A DNA stretch of 64,000 nucleotides from Simmondsia chinensis (Eukaryota; Streptophyta; Magnoliopsida; Caryophyllales; Simmondsiaceae): contig JAGTTD010000009.1 of the NCBI GenBank assembly GCA_018398585.1, positions 8,623,193-8,687,192 of the forward strand, read 5' to 3'. The number at the start of each line of letters is the position of its first letter. Within the stretch, counting starts at the first letter, position 1. The notes under the pieces are model-generated. The model searched no databases. It saw only the letters and a program-made list of their open reading frames with translations, and was not told the origin of the DNA. Shown piece by piece: positions 51,515-63,813 of this stretch. The position numbers and the translations under genes were made by a program.

Positions 51515-52302
51515 ATGGCTTCATCACTGAGAGAGATGACCGCGAATTTCATAAAGTTGGATCGTTTTGATGGCGCGAATTTCCGCCGTTGGCAAAGGAA
51601 TATGCACTTTCTGATAATGACGCTCAGTGTGGTGTATCCCGCTGCTGAGGAGGAGGAGACACTGGCCAAGCAACAAGCCCGGTTGAAATGGGAGAATGAT
51701 GACTACATATATTGAGGGCACATACTCAATGGGATGACTGACGCCCTCTTCGACATCTACTACAATGTGCCGAAAGCTAAGGAACTGTGGCACGCACTCG
51801 AGGCACGGTACATGGCAAAAGACGCCACAAGTAAGAAATTTTTGGTTAGTCAGTTTAATAATTATAAAATGTTGGATGGTCGTCCGGTCATGGAGCAATT
51901 CCATGAAATTGAACGAATTTTGAATAATTTTAAACTACATAAAATGAACATGGACGACAACATTATTGTCTCATCTTTGATTGACAAACTTCCCCCTTCT
52001 TGGAGAGACATTAAGAAGTCACTCAAGCACAAGAAGGAAGACATGTTAATCGAAGAATTGGCTACTCATTTGAGAATTGAGGAAGGATATAGGTTATAGG
52101 ATGAGAACAAGGACCGCCCCGGTGACATTGGAAAGATCAATGTCAAAGAAGAAGGCCAGACGAGTAAGAGGGCCAAACGAACCAGACACTTTCATAAGAA
52201 ACGCAACGAAAAGAAAACCAAGTTGGTTTGTTGGGAGTGTCATGCCCCCGGTCACCTGAGGAGGGACTGCATCCACCTTAAGAACAATAAGGGGAAGGGG
52301 TA
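51515..52302 (+). pseudogene. Gag of the second-lineage copia element
   Basis: ATG at 51515 (MASSLREMTANFIKLDRFDG). The Gag core includes FRRWQRNMHFLI, KELWHALEARYMAKDA, PVMEQFHEIERIL and LPPSWRDIKKSLKHKKE; the zinc knuckle is CWECHAPGHLRRDC (C-x2-C-x4-H-x4-C). In-frame stops occur at 51713-51715 and 52097-52099, and one after KGKG near 52302. All lie in the same frame, so Gag has stops but no frameshift. Confidence 0.88.
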
Positions 52303-53828
52303 GGATCATCGCAACAAAAATTTGAACAATAAGTTCGTGGAGATGATCTCGGAGATCAACCTAGTCAAGAGTGATGACTCTTGGTGGGTTGACTCGGGGG
52401 CCACAAAACACGTATGTAAAAATAAAGGTTTCTTTACAAAATTGGAACCCGTGAACAACGGTACTGTATTGTTCATGGGTAATGGAGCGAGTATACCGGT
52501 AAAGGGGAAGGAAAAAGTTGACTTACTATTCATTTCTGGAAAAACCCTTACCCCCCGGATGTAAAGAAGAACCTTGTGTCTCGTGGCCTACAGAATAGGT
52601 TCGGGTTTAAACTGGTCTTCGAGTCTGACAAGGTTGTACTGTCTAAGGGGGGCGTGTTTGTTAGAAAAGGGTATCTCTGTAACTGTATGTTCAAATTAAA
52701 CATTGATAATAAAAGTGCTAGTTCTTTTTATTTGCTTGACTTTACTTATTTCTGGCATCATAGATTAGGATATGTGAATTATCGTAAAATGCGTGAAATG
52801 GCTACTTCGATGTTGATTCTACATGTTGAAAAAGTAGATGATATGTGCAAAACGTGTATGCTAACGAAAATAACTAAGTTACCGTTTCCATCGGTACAAA
52901 GAGAAACAAATTTACTTGACTTAATACATAGCGACTTGTGTGACTTCAAAAATACTCCTACCATAGAGGGAAAAAGATATTTTATCACTTTCATTGATTA
53001 CTGCTCGAGATATTGCTATATATATCTGATTAATTATAAAGATGATTCGTTAGAAAGATTTAAAGCATATAAGGCCGAAACAAAACTACATTGTGAAACC
53101 TTCCTCAAACGACTTAGGTCGGACAGTGGTGGAGAGTACTATGACCTCAAGTATTTCGAATCCACCGGTATAGTGCATGAAATTACCGCACCGTATATGC
53201 CACAACAGAATGGCATGGCTAAGAGGAAAAACCGGACTCTTACTAAAATGGTTAATTCCATGTTGTCATACTCCGGTCTCAGCGATGGGTTTTGGGGTGA
53301 GGCTATGTTAACAGCCTGTCACATTTTGAACCGTGTTCCGAATAAGAAAAGCAAAATGACCCCATATGAACACTGGAATGGTAGATCCCCTAGGTTGAGT
53401 TATCTTAAAATGTGGGGGTGTAGGGCCGTAGTTAGAGTCCCTGAACCTAAACGTAAAAAGTTAGATGAAAGAGGCATCAATAGCATATTTGTTAGGTATG
53501 CACAGCATAGCAAGGCGTATCGATTCTATGTAATTGAGCCAAATGATTATGTTGGTATTAATACAATAATAGAGTCGAGAGATGCCATCTTTGATGAGAA
53601 TCGGTTCACCTCTATCCCTAGACCAAGGGATTATGTACCGGTTGATAACGACACACCGGTGTCATATGGTGATGATGATGTTCACCATGAGAGGGAACAT
53701 ACCTCTGATTTTACTCCAGAACTCCAAAGGAGTAAGAGAATAAGTAAAGAGAAATCTTTCGAATCGGACTTCTATACCTTTTTTGTAGAATGTTCGAGAA
53801 ATGATCTGTTGTACCATGTTGTTATGTC
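52303..53828 (+). pseudogene. Protease and integrase of the second-lineage copia element
   Basis: Protease WWVDSGATKHVC at about 52384. A frameshift near 52550 leads into the integrase frame. The zinc-binding part is FWHHRLGYVNYRKM ... CKTCMLTKITKLPF. The catalytic core has DLIHSDLCDFK, YFITFIDYCSRYCYIYL, RLRSDSGGEYY and PQQNGMAKRKNRTL (first D, second D, with the usual E position read as K in AKRKN). The C-terminal part contains LKMWGCRAVVRVP and FDENRF. The frame ends at about 53847 and coding shifts into the RT frame. Confidence 0.85.
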
Positions 53829-55390
53829 ATGGAGGCTGACCCTATGACGTTTGATGAGGCAATGAGGTATCATGATGCTGCCTTTTGGAAAGAGGCAATT
53901 AATGATGAGATGGATTCCATCATGGGCAATAATACCTGGATATTAGTGGATCTTCCACAAGGTAGTAAGCCGATTGGGTGTAAATGGATCTTCAAGAAGA
54001 AGATGAAAGTCGATAGGACTATTGATAAGTTCAAGGCCCGATTAGTGGCTAAAGGGTTTACCCAAAAACATAAGTTAGACTACTTTGATACTTATGCCCC
54101 CGTGGCGAGGATATCGACTATAAGAGTGTTGATTGCTCTTGCCTCTATGTATAAACTCGTAATTCACCAAATGGATGTGAAAACGGCCTTTCTGAATGGT
54201 GAATTGGAAGAGGAAGTGTACATGAAACAACCTGAAGGGTTTGTTGTACCGGGTCAAGAGAGGAAGGTATGTAAACTCATACGCTCTCTGTATGGGCTAA
54301 AGCAAGCTCCGAAACAATGGCATCAAAAATTTGATGAGGTTGTTCCGAACAACATGTTCATGATAAATGAATCGGATAAGTGTGTATATAGCAAGTTCGA
54401 GAATGGCAAAGGTGTCAAAATTTGCATGTATGTGGATGACATGCTGATATTCGGTACAGATCAAGAGCAAGTAGAGAGGACTAAAAGGTTTCTCTCCGAG
54501 AACTTTGCTATGAAAGACATGGGTGATGCTGAGGTAATCCTTGGTATAAGGATTGTAAGGAATGGGGACTCCATATCCTTGACTCAATCCCACTATGTGG
54601 AGAGTGTGTTGAAGAGATTCAATTGTGGTGCATGTACACCGGTGCTCACACCCATGAACCCAAGTATGAAATTTGTACTGAATAGGGGCCCACCTGGTTA
54701 TCAATTGGATTATGCCCGAGTCATTAGGTGTCTGATGTACGCCATTATGAGCACTAGGCCTGACATAGCCTGTGGTGTTGGAAAGCTTAGTAGATATACT
54801 AGCAATCCGAGTAAGGTACATTGGCAAGCAGTCTATAGAGTACTGAAGTACCCAAAAGTACCATAGACTATGGTATTTCGTATGTGAGGTATCCTCCAAT
54901 TTTGGAGGGATACTCGGATGCCAGTTGGATCTCCCATGGGGAGGATCATACATCCACGAGTGGATGGGTTTTCTTACTCGGTGGAGGTGTAGTTTCTTGG
55001 GGTTCCAAGAAACAGACATCTATAGCTGATTCTACAATAGAAGCGGAGTTTATAGCTCTTGCTTCCGCGCCTAAAGAAGCCGAATGGTTAAAGGATCTCT
55101 TGTACGATATATCTTTATGGCCTAAGCCGATCTCATCGATCTCTATCCATTGTGATAGTTAAGCTACGCTTTCTAGAGCGTGCAGTGAGGTGTACAATGG
55201 GAAGTCTCGACACGTTGGTGTGAGACACAGTATAGTAAGGCATCTGATTCGAGAAGGTGTCATCACTGTGGATTTTGTGAGGACAAGTCAGAATCTAGCA
55301 AATCTGTTCACAAAAGGCCTTGCTAGAGACTTGGTCCTGAAAATGTGCACAGGGATGGGGCTGAAACCTGTCATTTTTAGTCACCCATGA
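53829..55390 (+). pseudogene. Reverse transcriptase-RNase H of the second-lineage copia element
   Basis: RT runs open from 53829 to 54866: NNTWILVDLPQGSKPIGCKW, KARLVAKGFTQ, MDVKTAFLNGELEEEVYMKQ, LYGLKQAPKQWH, the catalytic CMYVDDMLIFGTD, TQSHYVESVLKRFN and STRPDIACGVGKLSRYT. After a frameshift near 54860, RNase H follows with [39 protein letters not shown] and, after a stop at 55160, SRHVGVRHSIVRHLIREGV and LFTKGLARDLV, ending TGA at 55388-55390. Confidence 0.88.
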
Positions 55391-55961
55391 TTGGCCCTCA
55401 ACTCGACACCTAGTCAAACACTAAGGCTCAGGTTCAATGAGTGAGTTTTATCATCCATGTGGCTGCAAGCACAAAAGAATTTTGTCATCCCGTGTGTGAA
55501 GTGCTTGGTACTACGTCAGAGATTTAAAGGATAAGCGTATGCTCTTAATGGACCCGGCCTTGATAATCTTGTAATAGAATGTCGGTCGCAGGACATGATC
55601 TGTTGGGGTCCACCTTAGTGAGTGTGAAGCTTGGCCGCTTCAAGGGGTGATTTTTGACAAAGGGTTTGGCCCTGATACACTCGTGAAGGGTACAAGACAC
55701 ATGGCATCATATGTGTTGATTTGGGAGGTGTAACGTATGTACGGGGAGTAGATTTCCTAGTGCGTGGTGATGTGTTCAGTTAGTCAAAAGGGTTGAGTGG
55801 TTCAAAGCTTGGTCTACCATCTTCGATCCGATTAATTGCATACATGTCATCACTAGCTGGGGGTTCAATCGATAGACACCCTCATTGATGCGCGACATGG
55901 CCTCCTTTAACTTAGAGATGTTGTTTGTGAGAATGACTGTACTTTGAAAATAGTGGGGGAA
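55391..55961 (+). other. Long 3' untranslated region of the second-lineage copia element
   Basis: About 570 bp without coding between the RNase H stop and the 3' LTR, ending in the PPT TAGTGGGGGAA. No tandem repeat seen. Confidence 0.6.
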
Positions 55962-56619
55962 TGTTGATGTATTTTCAAGCTGTGTAATAAAAATTGTGAC
56001 TGAAGTGTTTCGAAGTTGGTCCCAAATGTGTGTTCTAAGTATTTGAATGTGTTTAAACGTGTATCGGGATGTGTGTCGATACACGGGGTTGGTGTATCAA
56101 GACATATTCGTACAAAACAAGACAGCAAAAGTGTTTGTCGACACACACAGCCCGTGCGTCAACACACAAATCAACAGAAAGCTACTGCAGACCTGTGTGT
56201 CGACACACAGGATTTGTGTGTCGACACACAGATCTACAGTAAAGGTTTTGCAGACCTGTGTGTCGACACACAGGGGCAGTTTTACTAGATTACGGGCGTT
56301 AACTACCCGCGTTTTTACACCCCTTTTTTTGGGGTATGTTTTGGGATGTCTTCTTTCACTTGATTTATTATATATACCCCACTAGTTTGATTGTTAAAGG
56401 ATGATGAAAAAAGATCTTTGCTTTTGAAAAATGGTCGTTCTCTTACATCTCCCTATATCTCCCTTTACATACTTTCACTCCATTTTATTTGGTTATTGTT
56501 GTATCCCCGAGACTATTTCATGCGCTGAAATAAGTCTTCAGGAGAGTAACATTACGTCTTGAAACCTGTAGATCGAAAAGTTACCCGTTTACTTGATTTT
56601 GCAAGTGTTTACACCAACA
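55962..56619 (+). repeat. 3' LTR of the second-lineage copia element
   Basis: The palindrome CTGTGTGTCGACACACAG is at 56193-56210 and 56256-56273, with the 16-bp core TGTGTGTCGACACACA at 56215-56230 and decayed units from about 56066. A TATA-like TTATATATACC lies near 56367. It lacks the 53-bp insertion of the 5' LTR. Confidence 0.93.
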
Positions 56620-56624
56620 AAAGG

Positions 56625-57058
56625 AACTACTAAACATATGTAAGCCATATACCAAATTTTTACATATATTATTTCCCCTTTTCCACATTTTCAAATTTCT
56701 ATGTGACAATAGTTAGATTATATGACAACTTTGTCACCCTTAATTTCATTCGTTGTTCTTGACAAACATATTATAACATTTCATCTTACATATTTTTCAA
56801 ATTGAGTTTTCATCAAATGTAGACAATAATATTTATATTATATAAATGGAAAAAGTAACTGAAGTGTAGAAAACATGGTACTTTATATATATGATACTAC
56901 TTGCTCGTGGTTCTCTTTCATGTTTCTTCTCTTAAAGAGAATGTTTTAGAGGAGAGATAAATGGCTCTTAATAAAGCTAATGATAGTATGATATATTTAA
57001 ATGTAGAAATAGTGAATTTTACAACTTTTATTGTACAATAAATTATTAAATTTTATTT
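56625..57058. other. AT-rich intergenic spacer between two copia elements
   Basis: No gene or repeat recognised. Confidence 0.5.
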
Positions 57059-57063
57059 ATTAT

Positions 57064-57682
57064 TGAAAGAGAACTTAACAAATCTAGTATGCTAAGATAC
57101 CAATTTGTGGAGGAAAACTTAAGGCGGAAGCGAAAACCCTGTCAACTTGATTCTATTCAAATAATATGACTCACGCAAAACTAGAAGAAAACAAATATGG
57201 AGAAAGAAAGAACAAAGTAAGAACACACAATATTTACGTGGAAACCCCTCTACAATCGAGAGGGGAGAAAACCAAAGGCGGAGATGGAGATTCTTTATTA
57301 ACTGAACGGAAGAATTACAACGTCACTTCCTAAACGAGATATATGGAAGAATTACAATCACTCCATCTGAACTCTCGTAGCACTCGAATATCTTGGAGGA
57401 ATTACGAAATCACCTCTTTTTCTTAATGGCGGCTCACCTCACTTTGATTGGATCTGAATGGGAGAAATCTCTCACCAAATACCGAAACCCTAAACCCTTA
57501 TTTATAGAAAGTAATTAGGGCCGGCGCAACAAGGCTCCCGATCGATCGGTGCTCAAAACTTCAAAACCACTCCGAATCTTTCCTTAAATCACCCGATCGA
57601 TCGGCATTCCCTCCCGATCTATCGGTGACCATACGACAGCCCCATATAAAATAAAACAAGTAATTTGAGACATAACCTAACA
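57064..57682 (-). repeat. 3' LTR, non-autonomous copia copy 2
   Basis: Same layout as the 5' LTR; palindromes lie between about 57537 and 57624, one decayed to CCCGATCTATCGG. Confidence 0.9.
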
Positions 57683-57757
57683 AATCTTCACCTTGGCTCA
57701 AATTACATACATAAAAGAATTACCTCCACCTTCTCCACTAAACCCCCACACACGGGG

Positions 57758-59433
57758 TTAACACAACGAAGTACGAAACCTAACCGTGCGAAGCTTGAAC
57801 TTCCTGTTAGGTAGAAACTGAGTGAACATATCTGAGAGTTTATCAGCAATGCCAATCTTCTGCTCTGAATTGGCTCTTGACACATCAACTGAAACAGCCA
57901 CCAGCTGCTGAACTGTGTTACTAAACTGAACTCCCTCTAGCTTACTCACCTGACCTGAATCACAACCAACTGATGACATCTTCCGTGGAGAAACTAATGA
58001 AGACTCACCAAACGTGACACAACTCGTCAAGAATTTTTTGAAGTGAAAACCTTTCTACTTCCCATAAAGCCCTTGTTCACATACCAGCAGTCCTCTGAAC
58101 TGACCACACAAAGAGCCCCTTACACTGTGCTCAGACAGACACCTATCACCTGAACGATCCAATCTCAAACGTCCTAAATTTGTGATCTCTGGTTCTGTCA
58201 ACAACAAGGATGATGAATATACTACAACAGATCTAACAAATGTGGAACCGATAAGCTCATACAACGTACCTGACCTTCTGCCCTTCATAATTGTCAGTGC
58301 ACCCTTAACAACCTTCAAAACTCCACCTTCAGCTGTGTACCTGTACCCTTTAGATTCAAGAGTACCCAAAGAGATGAGATTTTTCTTCAAATCAGGAACA
58401 TGACGAACATCGCCCAAAACCATGATAGTGCCATCGAACATCCTAAAACGAATTGTTCCTATACCCAAAACTTTGCATGGATTATCATTACCCATCAAAG
58501 CAACTCCACCTCGAATAGACTCGTATGTGGAAACCAATCCCGGTTGGGACAGACATGATAGGAGCAACCCGAATCCAAAAACCAACTATCTTTCAAGTTG
58601 AACTGAGGTTCAGACACGAATAAAAGAAGATCTTCATTCTCACCATTCACAACACTAGCTGTTATGGATCTCTGGTCAGACCTGTTATCTGCTTCTAATT
58701 TTCTTTTAAGCTTGTAACAGTCTTTCTTAATGTGCCCTTTCTTACGACAGTAGTTACAGGTTAGGTCTTGATACCTAGACTTAGACTTGTTTCCACTATG
58801 ATCATACTCGGTTCTCCCCCTCACAAATAAACCACTACCTGAGTTATACACAGAGTCAGATAATTCCCTATCTACTCGTTCTTTACTCAGTAGGTTTCTT
58901 TTAACTTCATCAACAGATATGGTTTGTCTATCCCCATAAATCATACTTTCGACAAAACCCTTATATGAAGTAGAGAGAGAACATAACAACAACATTGCCT
59001 GATCTTCATCCTTAGGAACATCATCCAATTCTTTCAAATCTTGAATAATTGAATTAAATTCATTGACGTGGTTCTTAAGTGACATACCTTCTGACATATG
59101 AAACGTAAATAACTGGCGCTTAACTGCGAGTTTGTTGGAGACATACTTGAAACTGAACATATCCTGCAATTTCTCCCACAACTCCTTAGCGGTCTTCACT
59201 TCCAAAACTTCTGTCAAAACGTCATCGGTAAGACACATCTGAATTGCTGTGAGCGCCTTCTCATCTAACTCCTCCCATTGTGCTTCTATAAGATTCTCTT
59301 ATTTCTTCTCTTTCTCATCTAAAGCTTTCTTCAAACCATTCTGAGTCAAGAGGCCCTTAACGCGAACCTGCCATAAGCTGAAGCTCCCTTGACCACCAAA
59401 CTTCTCAATTTCGGATCTAATTGCGGACGTCAT
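57758..59433 (-). pseudogene. Gag-protease polyprotein of the non-autonomous copia family, copy 2
   Basis: ATG at 59433. Gag contains MCLTDDVLTEVLEVKTAKEL and GFVESMIYGDRQTISVDEVK; the zinc knuckle CNYCRKKGHIKKDC is intact; the protease is WFLDSGCSYHVCPNRDWF. A frameshift near 58535 is followed by GNDNPCKVLGIGTIRF and CEQGLYGK. Then comes a UAG at the same codon as in copy 1, KGFHFK joined to FLTSCVTFGESSL, the linker KMSSVGCDSGQVSK, and QKIGIADKLSDMFTQFLP. A further stop lies near 59300. There is no RT, no integrase core and no RNase H core. Confidence 0.88.
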
Positions 59434-59471
59434 ATTATCAAATCGAAATAAACAGGGCTCTGATACCTATT

Positions 59472-60090
59472 TGAAAGGGAACTTAACAAATCTAGTATGC
59501 TAAGATACCAATTTGTGGAGGAAAACTTAATGCGGAAGCAAAAACCCTGGCAACTTGATTCGATTCAAATAATATGACTCACGCAAAACGAGAAGTAAAC
59601 AAATATGGAGAAAGAAAGAACAAAACAAGAACACACAATATTTACGTGGAAACCCCTCTATAATCGAGAGGGGAGAAAACCACGGGCGGAGATGGAAATT
59701 CTTTATTAACTGAACGGAAGAATTACAACGTCACTTCCCAAACGAGATATATGGAAGAATTACAATCACTCCCTCTGAACTCTCGTAGCACTCGAATATC
59801 TTGGAGGAATTACGAAATCACCTCTTTTTCTTAATGGCGGCTCACCTCACTTTGATTGGATCTGAATGGGAGAAACCTCTCACCAAATACCGAAACCCTA
59901 AACCCTTATTTATAGAAAATAATTAGGGCCAGCACAACAAGGCTCCCGATCGATTGGCGCTCAAAACTTCCAAAACACTCCGAATCTTTCCTTAAATCAC
60001 CCGATCGATCGGCATTCCCTCCCGATCGATCGGTGACCACACGGCAGCCCCATATAAAATAAAACAAATAATTTGAGACATAACCTAACA
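59472..60090 (-). repeat. 5' LTR, non-autonomous copia copy 2
   Basis: Palindromes at about 60000-60012, 60021-60034 and 59945-59957 lie upstream of the TATA box CTATAAATAAG (about 59907-59917, minus strand). Near its 3' end it contains AAATTGGTATCTTAGC, a PBS-like copy about 40 bp inside the LTR. Confidence 0.9.
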
Positions 60091-60095
60091 ATTAT

Positions 60096-63091
60096 AAATC
60101 CAAATATTATAGATATTTAGACAGAAAAAAAAATTATGAATAAAGTAAATAAATTCAAGTAATATAAATGACAAAACACAATAAGGAATATAAATCTAAT
60201 GAAAACTTACCATATATGTAACTCATAGAGCATCTCTCTAAAGGATTAATTTTCCTCCAATACAAACATAAGAATCTCCTTATCCTCTTTTGTATCTACA
60301 TTTATTATTCATAAACTGACCATATATTTTTCTTTTTAGGTTAAACTGACCATGTTTAATCGTGGGTTTGGGGGTTGGGGAGGTTTAAGGGGGTAATTTA
60401 AAAAGATCAAGAGTTACTGCAAATGGAACACAGGGTAACTGTAAGATAGGGAGGGAATTTGACAACTTGAAGCAAAAGTTTTGAAATATAGGGTTTAGGG
60501 AGGGAAAACCTTTCGGAGAAGGAAGAACTTGTAATTAATATAAAGATAGGTTAGTAATACTAAGTTATATATATTTTAGGATAAGGGGCTTTTTGCCACT
60601 TTTTTTGTGTAAACCAAAAGTTAAAAATGGAAAATAGGAAAAATCATTTCAAGCACGGTTTTTAATTTTAAAAAGTCAGAAAGTGTAAAATAAAAACGGT
60701 ATCCAATAGGTGATAAGTTATTTGTATGTTTTTACGTTGTTATGGGATATTATTATTATTATTGTATTATTCCAATAATACTGTAATATTTTTATGATTT
60801 TTAAATGTCCCGTAAAATTTTGTTCACCTTAGCTTTCCTTTTTAAAGATGAATTTTTGCATGGAGAAATATAATTTACATTAATTTTACCATAATTCTTT
60901 TCTGAAATTTTTTTATTTATTTTGCGTTGAAGTGTATCATTTTTGTTCGAAACTTCATTTTTGAATTAAAATTATATTTTTCATATTCTTAATTTTCTTG
61001 AAGATTTTTTATTTATTCTCGAGAAATATTTTTAATTTCTTCAGTTTTTATTTTGTCTCTAATATAGTTACACTGACAATAGTTTTTTAAATGGACAAAT
61101 TTACGTAGCTGCTGTTTTTAATTTTGTATTTGAATATTAAACACATAACAGATCCAAATTTTGAGGAGGAAAGAAATTCTCTTTTTAAAAAAAACGCTTA
61201 TGCAAACGAAAAAGATCCAAATTTTAACGCCATAATAAAAATACACAAAACAGAGTGAGAATTAGTCTCGAAATAAGATGCACGTATGAAGTTTTATAAA
61301 ATTAAAAAATAGAGAGATAAGATGATAGTATATCATAATTTCTAAGGAAGATATAGAATAGATTTAGAGCATAGTTGGATTACTTACCTGAAATAAGTAG
61401 AAAGCCCAAAAATCACAAAATTAGGGCCAATGATGTTCGGAGTTCTTTTTGTTACATTTTAGTTGTGAAATGAAATCCAATTGAAAATCAAATTTTGATT
61501 ACTATAAGAATATTAGAAGTGGGGAACGGTAAGTGAAATGGTCAAAAGTAGTGGAGTATATTACAGTGTTGGATGTATTGGAGGCCTTTTTTTCCCCAAA
61601 TACGTGACTGGCAGTTTTTCTTTTATCGCGGATATGGCTGAAAGTTTTTAAGGCAATTACAAATTAAGTAGTGGGATATAATTTTTTCCCTTTAATTTAA
61701 AATATATCACCTTTGAAAATTAGGATGACAAAGATAAGTAATTTTAAAGGGGGAAATAATTTTTTTTTTTTTTTAAATATAGATAGATAGAGTGATATAT
61801 CGATAAAGAATTAGACAAAATTATCGCATATTAGTCTTGCGAAACATTGTTGTGAACGGTTTATTTGCTCTCTCTAATAATATCGATAGAGGCAACAACC
61901 ACGTAGATCAATATTAACCTTACAATCCTTCAATTTCTTGATCTTTTTTATTGCATTTTCAATTGCAAGTGAGTCCGCCAAGTTTAAAAAAATGTATAAG
62001 AATTAATTCAATCCTTAATTCTTTTAGGCAATTACAAAACATAAAAAATTAATACTACTGCAAATATTTATGTATTATAAATAATTACACTCTTAATTTT
62101 TGAAGCAATTATATATCTAAAAGAGTTACAAAGCTATAACAATTTATTAAAATATAGATCAAAATAATTAATTGAAGATTTGATCAAATACAGACCTAGA
62201 TCATGAACATCTTCACAATAGGGCAAGCAATGAAAGATCACATAAATGGGGAAATATAGAATGTGCAAGCAGCACAAAGCAAGTGTGGATTTTTTGTTTT
62301 GGATTTGAGGAATGTGTTCTTTTATTTTCTTTTTGTTCATCAATTACTTCTCTACACAGAGAGGGAGTTAAGGTGGAAGTGGGATATGGAAGTTAACATA
62401 GGCGTGGGGGTTTGGAAGTTTAAGAGAGTGAGTTTTAACTGCTAAGAGTGTCGAATTCGAGAATTAGGGGATTGCTAGGATTTGAGACGATTAGGTAGTT
62501 AATAACTTAGAATTAAAGATACAGATAGATTAAGCATGCATATATACTTAAGAATAACCTTGTGAAGCTTCAATGCTCAATATTTGAGTGATTCGCCATC
62601 TAATTCAGATTTAGTCCTGCTATCTTTTGTTGATCATAACTGGTAGTTCAGACATAATATTGATCTTTAATTTGACGGTAACGTAGAATGAAATTATCAT
62701 AAGTTCCTTCAAGACTTGTTAGGCGGAGGCAACAAGTTAAGGAAATCTAAGGTGATTATTTAACACAAGGTGGAGGCTATAGAGTCGTTTTGACCCTAAT
62801 CAAGAGTTTTTGCTTTAGGGTTAGGAGTATGATTAGCCTAGTTCTTTACGTTTGTTCAGAGCTGGTGCTTTGTTTTTCCTCGCTAGTTATGTTTGGATTT
62901 TGATTAACCATTTGAAGGTTTTGGTTGTTTTGTATCATTTAAATAGTCTTCTCTTACATTGTCTTGTCATTTGCCTTCGGCTCCTACTTCATACTTTTAT
63001 GCCTTTGATGCTTGTACCCTAATTATTAAAAGAGAGTTACTAATACCAAAGGCACATGTGTTTTGCCGTTATATCAATTAGTCCTTATAGG
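60096..63091. other. AT-rich intergenic region
   Basis: About 3 kb without a recognisable gene. It holds only short ORFs, poly(A)/poly(T) runs (for example 61760-61775) and scattered telomere-like TAGGGTTTAGGG near 60485. Confidence 0.5.
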
Positions 63092-63330
63092 AACATACCC
63101 AGTACTTCAAGGGCTACCATCTACGCAGGGTCCGGGCGGGAGGGAGGATGTACACAGCCTTCCTCCTTCAGGGTGTTAACCTGAAGAGAGGCTGTTTCCC
63201 AATACCCTCAACCTGAGAGTGAGGACTTCCCAGAAGGTCACCCATACTAGTACTACTCTCGCCCAAGCACGCTTAACTTCGAAGTTCTCATGGGATCCGG
63301 TGATGACGTGCTAGTGCCCTCACGCCATGT
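63092..63330 (-). mobile_element. 5S rRNA-headed SINE, copy 2
   Basis: Minus strand: 5S head CACCGGATCCCATGAGAACT, box A AAGTTAAGCGTGCTTGGGCG, AGTAGTACTAGTATGGG and box C GTGACCTTCTGGGAAGTCC. This is fused to the LINE-type tail CAGGTTGAGGGTATTGGGAA, ACAGCCTCTCTTCAGG, AAGGCTGTGTACATCC, GGACCCTGCGTAGATGG, GTACTGGGTATG. The architecture and fusion point match the copy at 25919-26156. Pol III promoter boxes are better preserved here. Confidence 0.9.
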
Positions 63331-63813
63331 ATTAATTCAATCCCTATAATTGTACAACTAATATTGTGTTAATTTGATGTTTAGTGAAATTTATATCAAG
63401 CTGTAATGAAAATTTTGAATGTTTTGACTTGAAATTAGATAAAATTAAATCAATGAATGAATTTATCATGAATTACTTACATCTAACATAATTTTATTAT
63501 TAAAACTACATAACTTAGATTTGACCAAAAGACTTTAAATTGATACTACATAAATTATAGAGGAATTAAATTGACACAATTAACTACAATGACCAAATTG
63601 ACATAATAAAAAAGTATAGCAACGTTTAGTATAAACAAAACCAAAGGAAGGGATTAGAAAGTATAGCGTGTCGATCCGTGTGCACCAAAACAACTATTTG
63701 ATTTTATTTCTGCTAACACTGTAAGTTTAGCTTTCCTTCCTTTGCTGCTGAGGAGCCAAACCTAAGCGCTCTTCTGCCTCATTGTCAACATCTAGTTCGT
63801 TTTACCTGCACTT
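63331..63813. other. AT-rich repeat flanking the SINE
   Basis: 63340-63650 (TTAATTTGATGTTTAGTG...AATTGACATAATAAAAAAGTA) resembles, in inverse orientation, sequence at 26290-26420. No gene. Confidence 0.4.

Larger units (their letters stand above)
50744..56619 (+). mobile_element. Full-length copia element of a second lineage
   Basis: 5876 bp between perfect TSDs AAAGG (50739-50743, 56620-56624). The LTRs are 50744-51472 (729 bp) and 55962-56619 (658 bp). The difference is exactly the 71 bp of a later tail-only insertion (53 bp plus an 18-bp TSD) in the 5' LTR. The PPT TAGTGGGGGAA precedes the 3' LTR. No TGGTATCAGAGC-type PBS follows the 5' LTR; the sequence there is ATCTTAAGACTTAG. Gag-pol has several stops and frameshifts. 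About 570 bp of non-coding sequence separate the RNase H end from the 3' LTR. Confidence 0.95.
57064..60090 (-). mobile_element. Non-autonomous copia element (Gag-protease only), copy 2
   Basis: 3027 bp, with perfect TSDs ATTAT (57059-57063, 60091-60095) and LTRs of equal length (619 bp each: 57064-57682 and 59472-60090). The interior is 1.79 kb and has the same domain content and the same two deletion junctions as 27943-31083. The PBS region is mutated to TAGGTATCAGAGC. The LTRs look very similar to each other, suggesting this copy is younger than copy 1. Confidence 0.94.

Noticed and set aside
54297..55019. 240-codon minus-strand ORF
   Set aside because: Antisense to well-conserved RT/RNase H coding; no domain of its own.
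63200..63330. Cassandra TRIM LTR carrying 5S
   Set aside because: No TG..CA ends, PBS or PPT; the 5S is joined to a LINE-type tail instead.
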